Source: Streptomyces sp. HPF1205
GTDB taxonomy: Bacteria > Actinomycetota > Actinomycetes > Streptomycetales > Streptomycetaceae
Direction: 5' to 3'
Length of the DNA stretch: 64,000 nucleotides
Assembly (NCBI RefSeq): GCF_020400825.1
Contig: NZ_JAINVH010000011.1
Location: 1-64,000 of the forward strand
Below are positions 1-8,844 of this stretch, in pieces (within the stretch, counting starts at the first letter, position 1; each line of letters begins with the position of its first letter). Under the pieces are notes generated by a model. It saw nothing but the letters and a program-made list of their open reading frames with translations. It did no database searches and was not told the DNA's origin. The position numbers and the translations under genes were made by a program.

Positions 1-331
1 CCCATGAGTCCGGCGATTCCCCCGTCTACGGGCGAAGGAATGCCCTCCTGGTGCTCACCTCGGTGATTCTCGTTGCCGCCTCTTTCCGCGCCTGTCATCC
101 ATTCCTCCTTCGCTTGCTCGGTATTGGTTCAGGGCAGTGCCCGAGCCGGAGCACGCAAAGAGGAGCCGGTGCCGGGTCCTTCCTGATGCCCGCTGGCACA
201 CCCTACGCACACGGGTTCGACACCCCTCACGCACCCCCGCACGTTCACGCAGGTCACCGCTACTCCGAGCCGGCAAGCGCAGCCGCCCCCCTCGGCGCAT
301 ACCAGGCCAACCGCATCAAGTCCGGCAGGTG

Positions 332-352
332 ATCGGACATTGTTTGTCCGAT
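332..352. promoter_or_regulatory. Perfect 8-bp inverted repeat, operator-like
   Basis: The arms ATCGGACA and TGTCCGAT flank a 5-nt spacer (TTGTT). The AT-rich centre and 13-bp centre-to-centre geometry resemble a dimeric repressor site rather than a terminator. It lies about 820 bp upstream of the PucR-like gene. No bound protein can be named. Confidence 0.4.
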
Positions 353-587
353 GCGTAGTGACGCCCTAACTTCTCGTGATGTTTTTTTGGGTCCCCACCG
401 GGGGCAGTCGGCGCCCGAAAGCCGTACCCCTTCCGGTAGCCGGTGGACTGACATTCCTCCTTGCTCCGTTGCTATTTGACAGACCGTAAGCACGGACAGA
501 CGGTGCCACGCGCCCCCTTTCTACGCGCGTCACAGCGCATGTGGGAGGCGTTGACGACGGCGCCGCCCACTGGGTTAAATCCCACAG

Positions 588-615
588 ACCTCGCAGCTCA
601 CAGGGGCTGCGAGGT
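588..615. promoter_or_regulatory. Perfect 10-bp hairpin
   Basis: ACCTCGCAGC and GCTGCGAGGT pair around an 8-nt loop. No T-run follows on the plus strand, so a factor-independent terminator is possible but weak. It could equally be an RNA structure in a leader or a protein site. A smaller repeat (TGGG..CCCA around TTAAAT) lies just before it at 571-584. Confidence 0.4.
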
Positions 616-1025
616 GCTCGATGCTGGAGTCCCTTCATGCTGACCACCTCGGTGTACCTACCGCCCTCGGGCGCCCGTCCGCACAGTGCCGTCGAGTTTC
701 CCGGCAATGAGGCCGCGGTCGCGGCACTCCCGTCCGGGGACGGGGTAATCAGCCGCAAGCAGGCTCGCATACCGTTGGCCGACTACCACAACCTGGCTTT
801 TATTTGCCAGTTGGCAGCGGTCACCGCCCTGCGGGACAGGGGTAGTTGGCCAGCCCACGAGGCATGTGCCGGCGCCCAGACGTAGCCGACCCACGCTGAA
901 ACGTCCCCAACACGGCACTTGGAAAATTTCGTCGACCATCATCGGCGATGGCAGGTGAGCGCATCACGCGAGGTCGGTTCAGGGCCACGAGCCCAAGGGA
1001 GCGCGCCCTTGGACTCACGAAGATG

Positions 1026-1050
1026 TTTCCAGCGTCGTCACGGCTGGAAA
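1026..1050. promoter_or_regulatory. 8-bp inverted repeat upstream of the PucR-like gene
   Basis: TTTCCAGC and GCTGGAAA are separated by 9 nt. It lies about 120 bp before the proposed TTG start of the regulator gene, where an operator, possibly autoregulatory, would be expected. That role is inference; only the repeat is seen. Confidence 0.35.
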
Positions 1051-1172
1051 TCGTCCGCCGAATGTTCTCACACGGATCGGTTACCCCGTGAAGTAATCAA
1101 CGCATAGACAATGATCGCAAGGGCGCATATCGAGGAGGACGGCGCCCAGACTGGCATGGAGGGGCCTTGCCT

Positions 1173-3002
1173 TTGCTCGGTACATTGCTTGCTGCTGAAC
1201 CTCAACTGCGGAGCGTTCATCTCGCCAACTCCGCCCAACGGGTCGTCGGGGTGTGGCCCGAGGGAGGCGCTCCGCGTCGGCAGGGCTGGCGCAACGTTCT
1301 GGCCGTAGTAACCAGACCTGAACGGTGGTCGACCTCCGCGCTGTGTACTCAGCGAGCCTCGGGTCTGGTACAGAGCGGCGCAGCCGGCCTCGTCTGTGTT
1401 TCGCCGTTGCCGGACCCGCTACGCGCGGCGGCCGAGCGAGTCGGCCTGACCGTCCTTGAGGCCCCCGAGGCGGCGTATCTGCCGCGGCTTTCCCAGGTGA
1501 TATCCGATCTGCGCCATGAGCACGAGGCCGCCGACGCCCGCCAGATGCGACTGCTGCTCGAACGCGCACGCAGCCTGTCCTCGGCGAACTCGCTCTCGGA
1601 GGGCATCTGCCAGTGGCTGGCCGAAGCCGTACGGGGACACGCCGCACTGATCACGCCCGCAGAGGCCGACAGACCGGTGCTCCCCGACGGCATCGCCATC
1701 CCCTCGCACATGTTCGAGGCTCTCGTCAGCGGGTCGCCGCGGTCAGCAGCCCTCAGCGAAGCGGGCTGGTCGGTGCGCCTGTACGCGATGGGCGCTACCA
1801 CGCCGCATCCGGTTCTGGCCGTGACGCGACGAGGGACATGGGACGAGCACTGCCTGACAGCCGTCACCCACACCCAGGTGGTGCTGGCCTGGTGGCTGTC
1901 TTTGGCCTCGGTTAGTACCGAGGCGATGACCATGGTGCGGTCCTCCCTGATGCAGATGGTCATGGCCGGGCAGATTCCAGCCGCTCAACGGGCCGCAGCA
2001 CCGCTGAAGATCAGCCCGGCCGTCATGCACGCCGAAAAGATCTACGTCTACCTCGTCCAGGGCTCCGCAGCCTCACGAACGTTGCTCATCGAGGCGTGCA
2101 CCACCCAGCTCGGCAACCGGGCGCTGGTGGCTCCCTGCCCTGTCGACGCCCGTCAGGTCGTTGTGGTGACCGGAGAAGAGGACGGACTGGGCCAGACGCT
2201 GACGGCGATCGCGCAGCGCTACAGCGGGACGTACGTCGGCAAGAGCCAGCTGGTTGCGCTGCATGCGGCGGCCGAGGGCCACGTACAGGCCACCCGGGCG
2301 CTGGCGGCGGCAGCCAACGCCGCGGGGCGTACGGCGGTGTTCACTCCGGATGCCTCGGTCATCAGTCTCCTTGCCCGCGACAAGGCCCACCGCTGGGCAG
2401 CCGCGGTCCTCACGCCGCTGGAGAGCTGGGAAGCGGACCGCCGGGACCGGGACCACTGGCTGGCAACGATCCAGGCGTGGATGGCTCTTGGCACGACCGG
2501 CGCCGCGTGTTTGTCCGGGCTGCACAGAAACACCGTCGAACGGCGCGTCACCGCCATCGGCGCCATGCTGGATATGGACATCACCCAGCTCATCGACCGG
2601 TTGAAACTCGACCTGGCCCTGCGAATCATGGACCTCCACGGCGGCGAGGCACCGCCGGAAGGCCCGGTGCCGACGTGGGAGGAACTTCTCGCCACACCGG
2701 AACTGTTCCGGTGGGCCGAGGAATACCTTGCCCCTTTGAAAGAAGAACTCCGCGAAACCCTGGAAGCGTGGATTGACGTCAACCAGTCCGCGAGCCTCGC
2801 TGCGGGGCGACTGGGAATCGGACAGAAGACCGTGCGGGCGAGGCTGCGCCGGGCCAGCGCCACCTTGCAGCAGCCGCTGATACCTCACTCGGCGGGCGCT
2901 GGCCGGCGCGACAGTGTCAATGGGTTCACCGGAGCTCACGACGTCACCTTGGCCCTCATGATTACGCGGCTGCCTCGCCCCCAGGAGGCAACGGCCGCCT
3001 GA
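1173..3002 (+). CDS. PucR-family transcriptional regulator
   Basis: The 609-residue protein has the layout of PucR-type regulators. An N-terminal region (about residues 10-120) resembles the purine-catabolism PucR ligand domain. The middle is GGDEF/GAF-like in size. Around residues 435-490 is the typical PucR C-terminal helix-turn-helix (GLHRNTVERRV, then a leucine-rich helix LKLDLALRI). A second helix-turn-helix-like stretch (AAGRLGIGQKTVRARLRR) lies near residues 550-570, which is unusual. TTG at 1173 is preferred because GGAGGGG at 1158-1164 sits 8 nt before it; TTG at 1167 would be too close. The ligand is unknown. It stands alone and may belong to the host flank. Confidence 0.75.
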   Translation: MLGTLLAAEPQLRSVHLANSAQRVVGVWPEGGAPRRQGWRNVLAVVTRPERWSTSALCTQRASGLVQSGAAGLVCVSPLPDPLRAAAERVGLTVLEAPEAAYLPRLSQVISDLRHEHEAADARQMRLLLERARSLSSANSLSEGICQWLAEAVRGHAALITPAEADRPVLPDGIAIPSHMFEALVSGSPRSAALSEAGWSVRLYAMGATTPHPVLAVTRRGTWDEHCLTAVTHTQVVLAWWLSLASVSTEAMTMVRSSLMQMVMAGQIPAAQRAAAPLKISPAVMHAEKIYVYLVQGSAASRTLLIEACTTQLGNRALVAPCPVDARQVVVVTGEEDGLGQTLTAIAQRYSGTYVGKSQLVALHAAAEGHVQATRALAAAANAAGRTAVFTPDASVISLLARDKAHRWAAAVLTPLESWEADRRDRDHWLATIQAWMALGTTGAACLSGLHRNTVERRVTAIGAMLDMDITQLIDRLKLDLALRIMDLHGGEAPPEGPVPTWEELLATPELFRWAEEYLAPLKEELRETLEAWIDVNQSASLAAGRLGIGQKTVRARLRRASATLQQPLIPHSAGAGRRDSVNGFTGAHDVTLALMITRLPRPQEATAA

Positions 3003-3949
3003 GCCCAGTCGACATTACGCTGCCGACGGCATCTCTTCCCTAGAGCAGTCGGCAGCGGCGCGGAAGTAGCAGGCAGAAACGGCGGATCAACTCCCTTGCT
3101 GAAGTCCGTCGTGCACCACAACGGTGAAGCACCGCCCAATGTGCACAACGACCATCCCCGCGGTGTGCATAAAGGGCGTCTCAGCAGGGCTGATGGTGCA
3201 TTTTGGCCGATGCGCAACAGCCGCCCCTCGTGGTTGAGTGGCACATGCACTCACCACATCGTAGCGGGCGGGAAAATGCAGAAGCGCGCAGAGTCGGCAC
3301 CAGGAGCGGCCTCCATCAGAACACCTCCTCGGCAACCGATGCTTCACCGCTGCCGCCGGAGACCAGCCGTGTGGAGGCCGCCCCTTCCAGAAGGCGGCGC
3401 ATCACGCCGAGCAGCCCACTGCCGTGAAACCCATGCACCATATGGCCGGTGGCTGGCGTTCGGGGAGCATCCGTTCTGCGACGGTACTGGAGTAACGGGA
3501 GCCCTTCTTCTAGCGGCCATACGGTCGGAGCGGAGGCCCCCCTAGTGCGGCGCACCCGCCCCCTGGTTCGCCAGATCCCAGGCGGCAGACGGCAATTGAC
3601 GCCCATGCAGATGCGAGGTTCCGCTCTACACGGCGGGACCGTCCTCAGCATGTGGGTGCCAGTGCGGATTTGATGATTGTGTAGCTATGTCTGGATCTTG
3701 CTGGCGGCGGTGCGTATGTTCCTGGTCCCACCGCGGGGCACCGGGCCCGGCGGGCGAACGGAGAGGAGACAGGCAGCGATAGGACAGAGCGTCGCGCACG
3801 AGCACGGCTTTCACGATGCGGAACCGGCGCCCGAGGGGCGAAGCCCCTGGACGCCGACCGCGGTGGCCTCGACGCCTTGCCGGGCGCGGGTCCACCTCAC
3901 ACATCCGCACCGGCCCTTTGGCGAGGGACGCCCGGTGCGGCCTACTCAC
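3003..3949. other. Intergenic region before the replication genes
   Basis: About 950 bp with no supported gene. The frames seen are low-complexity and lack ribosome binding sites. It contains the GTGCAY motif cluster at 3111-3250. It is a reasonable place for a replication origin or for control of the downstream replication genes, but nothing proves that. Confidence 0.45.
3111..3250. repeat. Cluster of five GTGCAY motifs, iteron-like
   Basis: GTGCAC occurs at 3111 and 3141, GTGCAT at 3165 and 3196, and the reverse complement ATGCAC at 3245-3250. A related TGCGCA sits at 3211. Spacings are 30, 24 and 31 bp, roughly whole helical turns. Spaced short repeats beside a replication operon suggest an iteron or operator array. 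The motif is short, so chance remains possible. Confidence 0.35.
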
Positions 3950-3961
3950 GGAGAGTGTTGC

Positions 3962-4282
3962 ATGCCCCAAGCCGCGTGCAAAGCGTCCCAGGAAACCCTG
4001 GCGGCAGCACGCCCCCGGCCGCGAACGGAAGAACTGGCCCGCCGCCTGGCCGTGATGATGCCCCAGGCGGCCGTCCTGCGGATCACCCTGCAGGGCCCGT
4101 ACAAGCCCTGGCCCCACCTGGAAGTCCGCGCCCGCGACGCCCACGGCCACCCGGTGCGCATCTCCCGCACCCAGGAGCTGGTGGCCGCCCGCTGGATCAT
4201 CCGCGCCCACCCCGACGCCGGATGGCAGAAGCCGCGCACCTTCGACCTGCGCACCGCCCGCCTGGGGGGTGAGGCGCTCTAG
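3962..4282 (+). CDS. Small basic protein of unknown function, first of the replication operon
   Basis: This gene encodes a 106-residue protein rich in arginine and tryptophan. It has a helical first half (ETLAAARPRPRTEELARRL) and a beta-rich second half (ITLQGPYKPWPHLEVRARD). I do not recognise the family. ATG at 3962 is chosen because GGAGAG at 3950-3955 lies 6 nt upstream; the open frame extends further up but without support. Its TAG stop overlaps the GTG of the next gene by one base, so the two are translationally coupled. The context suggests a role with the replication proteins. Confidence 0.6.
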   Translation: MPQAACKASQETLAAARPRPRTEELARRLAVMMPQAAVLRITLQGPYKPWPHLEVRARDAHGHPVRISRTQELVAARWIIRAHPDAGWQKPRTFDLRTARLGGEAL

Positions 4283-5361
4283 TGGCCCGCATCCGCACCA
4301 TCAAGCCCGAGGCGTGGGACTCCGAAGATCTGGCCTCGGTGCCCGTCACCGCGGTGCTGACGTTCTTCGGCCTGCTGACCCTGGCCGACGACGCCGGCCG
4401 GTTCCGCGCCCACCCGGCGATCATCCACGGGCGGCTGTGGGCGCTGCGCCCCGAGCACACCCCGGTGCACGTGGCCGCCGATCTGGAGCAGCTGGCCCGT
4501 GCGGGGCTGATCTGCCTGTACACCGGCTGCGACGGCCGTACCTATCTGCACATCGTCACCTGGGCCAAGCACCAGAAGATCGACCGCGCCACTCCCAGCC
4601 GCCTTCCCGCTTGCCCCGAGCACGGCTCGCCCACCAGGCACGGGTGCGGCGGCTGCGGTCAGGACGCCTGCACCAACCCCCACCGCGCCACCTCTGTCCC
4701 CGCCGGCTTCAGCCCGGTCAGTACGGCCGGCCCTGTCGCCGGGGACACGGCCGGCCGCGGACCCGCGCAGACTCGACGAGCCCTCGATCGCCCGGTTTCC
4801 GCCGATCCGGCTCCGGCAGCGGACCTGCTGCCGGAACCGGAGGAGGGCTGTGTCACCGCCGCCTCACCCGTGCCGGAGGACGGAGGCGAGTGCGCAGGTC
4901 AGACGGTATTCGTCGAAGCCTCGATGCATCCTCGCGAGCCCTCGTCGTCTGGATCTAGGATCTTGGATCCTGGATCAGTACCTGTGGGGCGGCAAGCTCC
5001 CGCGCCGGACACGTCCCCGGTGGAGGTCTCGGCCAAGGACCTGCTGGGCGAGTACATCTCCGCCTGCAACCGCCGCCCGCCCAGCAACACCCTGGGCCAT
5101 CTCGGCAAGCAGATCCGGATCCTGCTCGGCGAGGGCTTCGAACCCGAGCCGATCCGGGCAGCCCTGGACAAGCTGCGAACCAAGGGCCTGCATCCGAGCG
5201 TGCTACCGAGCCTGGTCAACGAGATCGTCAACGCCGCGCCCCAGGTCGTGGGCGCCTCCGGCGGGGGCCCGTGGGCCCGCACCGCCTCCCCCGCCTACGT
5301 CCCCTACCAGAACCCGGATGGGCCCGCGCCCAGCAGCTTCGGTATCGGAGGCCGCCGATGA
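4282..5361 (+). CDS. Replisome organiser-like (DnaD/DnaT-like) helix-turn-helix protein
   Basis: The 359-residue protein opens with MARIRTIKPEAW and a winged-helix-like region (about residues 1-110) with a FFGLLTLADDAGRFR segment. This start is typical of phage and plasmid replication proteins that recruit a helicase loader. A cysteine/histidine patch (CGGCGQDAC) follows near residues 128-136, then a long disordered linker. A compact helical C-terminal domain (about 248-330, LLGEYISACNRRPP...LGKQIRILL) resembles the DnaD C-terminal module. The next gene is a DnaC-type ATPase and overlaps it by 4 nt (ATGA), the expected loader partner. The role is inferred from sequence likeness and context. 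Confidence 0.65.
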   Translation: MARIRTIKPEAWDSEDLASVPVTAVLTFFGLLTLADDAGRFRAHPAIIHGRLWALRPEHTPVHVAADLEQLARAGLICLYTGCDGRTYLHIVTWAKHQKIDRATPSRLPACPEHGSPTRHGCGGCGQDACTNPHRATSVPAGFSPVSTAGPVAGDTAGRGPAQTRRALDRPVSADPAPAADLLPEPEEGCVTAASPVPEDGGECAGQTVFVEASMHPREPSSSGSRILDPGSVPVGRQAPAPDTSPVEVSAKDLLGEYISACNRRPPSNTLGHLGKQIRILLGEGFEPEPIRAALDKLRTKGLHPSVLPSLVNEIVNAAPQVVGASGGGPWARTASPAYVPYQNPDGPAPSSFGIGGRR

Positions 5362-6101
5362 CCCTCCCCCGCCTGGACGACCCCCGCCCAGTCGCCGGCG
5401 ACCGTGTCGCGGCCTGGATGAGCGCCAAGCTCGCCGAACGCGGACTGAGCCTGACCTCGGGTCCCGTCCCCGACGAGCGCCCGGAGCCCTCGCCTGCCGA
5501 GCAGGCGGCGCAGAAACGTATCCCCTACGACTACCGGCAGGCCGTGGCCGACCACCCGCAGGTCACCGCTTGGGCGCGGCGCATCGCCGAGGCGGCCGTC
5601 CCGGTTGATCTCGGCGGGCGGGGGCGGCGGGAGATCGCCCACGGGCCCTCGCTGCTGCTGTGGGGACCGACGGGCACCGGCAAGACACACCAGGCGTACG
5701 GGGCGATCCGGGCCCTGACCGCCGCCGGGTGCGCGACGCGGTGGCACGCCACCACCGCCGCCGACCTGTACGGCGAGATGCGCCCGCGCCCGGGCATCGA
5801 CGTGGAGTACCAGCTGCGCCAGGTCGTGCGGGTGCCGCTGCTGCTCCTGGACGACCTCGGCGCCGCCAAGTCCTCGGAGTGGACCGAGGAGCTGACGTTC
5901 CGGCTGCTGAACTGGCGCTGCCAGAACCGCCTGCCGACGCTGATCACCACCAACCTGCCCCCAGTCCGTGACCAGCGGATGCACTCGCAGGCCCGGGTGC
6001 TGCGCGACATGGTCGGCGACCGCGTCCTGTCGAGGCTGTCCGGGATGTGCGAACCGGTCGAATTCACCGGCCCCGACCGCCGCTTCGCCACCGCCGGCTG
6101 A
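5358..6101 (+). CDS. DnaC/IstB-like ATP-binding helicase loader
   Basis: The 247-residue AAA+ protein has a clear Walker A motif, GPTGTGKT, at residues 103-110. Walker B, LLLLDDLGA, has the acidic pair at about 165-166, and a sensor-like TTNLPP follows. This is the DnaC/IstB ATPase fold, which loads the replicative helicase onto DNA. ATG at 5358 overlaps the TGA of the upstream replisome-organiser gene. The longer frame from 5271 adds only shadow sequence. The pair most likely drives replication of the element. Confidence 0.85.
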   Translation: MTLPRLDDPRPVAGDRVAAWMSAKLAERGLSLTSGPVPDERPEPSPAEQAAQKRIPYDYRQAVADHPQVTAWARRIAEAAVPVDLGGRGRREIAHGPSLLLWGPTGTGKTHQAYGAIRALTAAGCATRWHATTAADLYGEMRPRPGIDVEYQLRQVVRVPLLLLDDLGAAKSSEWTEELTFRLLNWRCQNRLPTLITTNLPPVRDQRMHSQARVLRDMVGDRVLSRLSGMCEPVEFTGPDRRFATAG

Positions 6102-6237
6102 CCGCCACCTGCCCGAACCCCTGCACGCGCGGCACCACCCGCCCCGCGCCCTGTCACCACGCCCTTCTCGGCCGGGCCTGCCCTTGCGCCCCTGCGCTGC
6201 TGCTCGCCGACCACCGCGCACCACGGAGAGTCACCCT

Positions 6238-6873
6238 TTGCGCTACATCACCACCCACGACGCCCCCGCCACCGGTCTTCGGGGCATCGGCGACACCACC
6301 TGGCACCGACACGGCGCCTGCAACGACCTGCCCCCCAAGGTCGCCGACAAGCTGTTCTTCCCCACCGCCCGCAACTACGCCTCCGCCGCCCAGGCCAAGG
6401 CCATCTGCGCCCGCTGCCCCGTCCAGGAGACCTGCCTGAACGCCGCCCTGGACACCGATACCAAGGACGGCATCTGGGGTGGGCGGACCGAAGCCGAACG
6501 CCGCACGCTCCACGCAGGCGTGGCCCACCGGCTGGAGTACCGGCGCGTGCGCGCCGTCGTCGCCGGCCGCGACATCCCGCTGTCCACCCGGGAACGGGAC
6601 GCCGTCGCCCGTGAAGCCATCCTGCGCAGCTGGAGCCCCCGGCGCCTGGCCACCGTGCTGGGCTTCACCGTCAAACACACCCGCGATCTGATGAGCAAAG
6701 CCCGCCACGACCTCCACCAAGCCGGCATCCCGCTGCCCACCACGGCACTGCCCGTCGCCGAGCCCCTGGACCACGACGACGATGCCGACCTCGACGACAT
6801 GACCACCGGCGCGCAGGAGTTCGACGCGCTCGACGGGCCCACCGACGCCGAACTCGCCGAGGAGGCTGCGTGA
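6238..6873 (+). CDS. WhiB-family regulator with C-terminal helix-turn-helix extension
   Basis: The 211-residue protein has the four WhiB cysteines (C28, C57, C60, C66) that bind a 4Fe-4S cluster, and the GIWGG turn at 78-82. Beyond the WhiB domain a helical region (about 110-160, ILRSWSPRRLATVLGF) looks like an extra DNA-binding module, followed by an acidic tail. TTG at 6238 is preferred over upstream starts because GGAGAG sits 7 nt before it and the WhiB domain starts soon after. It overlaps the next gene (GTGA). It probably regulates transfer or replication genes of the element. Confidence 0.85.
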   Translation: MRYITTHDAPATGLRGIGDTTWHRHGACNDLPPKVADKLFFPTARNYASAAQAKAICARCPVQETCLNAALDTDTKDGIWGGRTEAERRTLHAGVAHRLEYRRVRAVVAGRDIPLSTRERDAVAREAILRSWSPRRLATVLGFTVKHTRDLMSKARHDLHQAGIPLPTTALPVAEPLDHDDDADLDDMTTGAQEFDALDGPTDAELAEEAA

Positions 6874-8336
6874 CCGACCCCCACCACGCCCCCTCCCCCG
6901 GCCCGGATCCGGATGCGACGCCGGTTGGGTGGTGGGACCGGGCCGCAATCCTTGCCCTCGGCGGCGCCGGATGCGCCCTGTCCTACGACGCGCTGCAGCA
7001 GATGGGCATCGCCATCCACGTCCGCCCCCAGCTCAGCTACCTCTTCCCCCTGGTCATCGACGGCTTCATCGCCTACGGCATCCGCGCCCTGCTGGTGATG
7101 TCCACCGCACCCCTGCGGGCGCGCTTGTACACCTGGACGCTGTTCGCCACCGCCACCACCGCCAGCATCTGGGCCAACGCCCTGCACGCCGTCCGCCTCA
7201 ACCAGCAAACCCACCACGACGGACTGCGCCTGGGCGACCACATCGTCGCCGTCCTATCCACCATCGCCCCCCTCGCCCTGGCCGGCGCCGTCCACCTCTA
7301 CATCCTCATCACCCGCCACCACCCCACCCGCCCCGGCAAGCAGACCAAGCCGGGAGCGGACCAACCCAGCACGTCAAGACTGGTCCCGGTCCGCACCGGC
7401 CCAGACGGGACCATCCACACCGGACCGGACGACCACCTCGGGCACGCGGTCCGCGCGGACCACACTCACAGCCAGGACCTGCATGGCGGGCAGGCCCCGG
7501 ACCACGGACCGGACCTGGCGACCGACGCGCCGGACCAGACAGGCGGACCGCAGCACGGACCAGCGGACCACCCCGAAGCCGGACCGCCACAGTGGACCAG
7601 CGGTCCGGACCACCCCGCGGACCACCGAGCGGACCACCACGACGGGGACCAGAGCGGCCGAGGCCACGGCCGCCGGGACCAGGGTGAACCAGTTGATCGC
7701 GAGCCACTCGCGGATCGCGGCGGCGAAACCGCGACCGCGGAACAACCACCCGCCCGGGCGACTGCGGCGGCGGGGGACGATCGCGGAGGACCGGCAGACC
7801 GGACCACGGCAGCAGCCCAGGGCAGCGGACCTACGGACCATGCCGGGACCGCGGGCGAGGACCGGTCACGTCAGGGGACTGGAGGACCGGACCACCAAGC
7901 GGACCACGACCACCGTGGGGACCACCCCGGCGGACCGGCGGACCGCGGACCAGGGCCGGACCAGCGGACCGGCGGACCGGGCGACCGTGCGGACCACGAG
8001 GCCGGTGACCATCGCGCGTCCGCGGACCGCGGACCACGGACCGGGCCGGACAGCAGGGGCGCCGGGGACGAGCCGGATGCGCGGACCGCGGACCGGACCA
8101 CAGCCGATTCCACGGGCACCCCCGGGGAGGGGACCGGGCTGGAGGAACTGCTGTCGATCGCGCGGGAAGCGGCCCTGGCCGAGGGCCGGATGACGCGGCG
8201 GGCGCTTCGGCCGTACCTGAACCAGGCCGGCGTGCCGATCAGCAACTCCCGGTTCACCGAACTGCAGCGGCGCCTGTACGCCGACCCGACGCTCGCCCAC
8301 CTGCCCCGGCCCGGACGAAGGACCAGAGACAGATGA
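6870..8336 (+). CDS. DUF2637 (SpdB-like) membrane protein with long polar linker
   Basis: This gene encodes a 488-residue protein. Residues about 20-145 hold four predicted membrane helices (AAILALGGAGCALSY, LSYLFPLVIDGFIAYG, LFATATTASIWANAL, VAVLSTIAPLALAGAV), the DUF2637 pattern seen in streptomycete plasmid spread proteins. A linker of about 240 residues rich in Asp, His, Gly, Arg and Thr follows. A conserved helical C-terminus ends it (about 430-480, EAALAEGRMTRRALRPYL). GTG at 6870 overlaps the stop of the WhiB gene. The linker DNA is a dense GGACC array, listed separately. A role in intramycelial plasmid spread is inferred from the family. Confidence 0.75.
   Translation: MTDPHHAPSPGPDPDATPVGWWDRAAILALGGAGCALSYDALQQMGIAIHVRPQLSYLFPLVIDGFIAYGIRALLVMSTAPLRARLYTWTLFATATTASIWANALHAVRLNQQTHHDGLRLGDHIVAVLSTIAPLALAGAVHLYILITRHHPTRPGKQTKPGADQPSTSRLVPVRTGPDGTIHTGPDDHLGHAVRADHTHSQDLHGGQAPDHGPDLATDAPDQTGGPQHGPADHPEAGPPQWTSGPDHPADHRADHHDGDQSGRGHGRRDQGEPVDREPLADRGGETATAEQPPARATAAAGDDRGGPADRTTAAAQGSGPTDHAGTAGEDRSRQGTGGPDHQADHDHRGDHPGGPADRGPGPDQRTGGPGDRADHEAGDHRASADRGPRTGPDSRGAGDEPDARTADRTTADSTGTPGEGTGLEELLSIAREAALAEGRMTRRALRPYLNQAGVPISNSRFTELQRRLYADPTLAHLPRPGRRTRDR
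7410..8135 (+). repeat. Strand-polarised GGACC array inside the DUF2637 gene
   Basis: By hand count about 42 copies of GGACC occur on the plus strand in about 730 bp, many as CGGACCA or GCGGACC, against only a few GGTCC. They fall in all reading frames of the linker (giving GPD, ADH, DRT and similar), so codon choice alone does not explain them simply. TraB of pSVH1 is known to read short directional 8-mers in its clt locus, so this array could act in cis. It may also be only low-complexity coding DNA. Confidence 0.5.
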
Positions 8337-8524
8337 AGCCCTGTTCCCGATTCCACCGCATCAAGGCTCTGGCCGAACGCGACGTCGCCGCCCACACCTC
8401 GCACGCCGAGCGGCACGCCGGCAAGTCGTCGGCGAAGGTGAGCGCCACCTTGGCCGTCGAAGCCCGGCACAGCATGGCCAAAGCCCTGAGCCGGCACTAC
8501 CAGAACTGCCCCGAATGCGCCTGA
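8333..8524 (+). CDS. Small conserved-looking protein of unknown function
   Basis: The 63-residue protein is rich in histidine and alanine and ends in CPECA. Paired cysteines and several histidines (HTSHAERHAGK, RHYQNCPEC) could bind a metal. ATG at 8333 overlaps the TGA of the DUF2637 gene, so it is read as part of the same operon. I do not recognise a family. Confidence 0.6.
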   Translation: MKPCSRFHRIKALAERDVAAHTSHAERHAGKSSAKVSATLAVEARHSMAKALSRHYQNCPECA

Positions 8525-8607
8525 ACCACCCCTGACAACCCGTTCCTCGCGTGGTGGCCCGGCCACTGGCCGGGCCACCACCGCCCCGCACCCCTGGAGT
8601 TGACCGC

Positions 8608-8844
8608 TTGATACCTCCCCGCCGACGTGCCCGGGCAGCGAGCTGGGCCGAAGCCTGTGTGTGGGCCGACGTCCTGGTCCGCTACCGCCTCCTGCACGCC
8701 GCTCTTCCCACTCCCAGCGGCCAGTGGCTCGTCCAGCAGTACCCGTACGGTCCCGTCGAGGTCCTCAGCGGACCGTCCGCCGTCCTCGACCTGGCCGCCC
8801 GCCTGCAGCACCAGACCCGCACCGGAAGGATCCGTACCCGGTGA
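8608..8844 (+). CDS. Small protein of unknown function upstream of mobC
   Basis: The protein has 78 residues, with an aromatic helical N-terminal part (SWAEACVWADVLVRYRLLHA) and a beta-like stretch (QWLVQQYPYGPVEVLSG). TTG at 8608 has GGAG 8 nt upstream at 8596-8599. The stop overlaps the GTG of mobC (GTGA). Operon position suggests an accessory role in mobilisation, but there is no recognisable domain. Confidence 0.6.
   Translation: MIPPRRRARAASWAEACVWADVLVRYRLLHAALPTPSGQWLVQQYPYGPVEVLSGPSAVLDLAARLQHQTRTGRIRTR

Larger units (their letters stand above)
1..1157. other. Leader region without a convincing gene
   Basis: No reading frame here shows a recognisable protein, a good ribosome binding site or steady streptomycete codon bias. 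The short frames on both strands are proline/arginine-rich, as expected by chance in GC-rich DNA. The region holds three perfect inverted repeats, listed separately, and presumably the promoter of the PucR-like gene downstream. It may be chromosomal sequence outside the mobile element. Confidence 0.5.

Noticed and set aside
1..1157. tRNA gene or attachment site at the left edge
   Set aside because: No cloverleaf with T-loop and acceptor end could be traced, and no direct repeat longer than about 9 bp matching the 61-kb region was seen.
1158..1169. TTG at 1167 as start of the PucR-like gene
   Set aside because: It stands only 2 nt after the GGAGGGG site. TTG at 1173 has a normal 8-nt spacing.
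7410..8135. CRISPR-like array
   Set aside because: The GGACC units are short, irregularly spaced and lie within an open coding frame; there are no uniform repeats and spacers and no cas genes.
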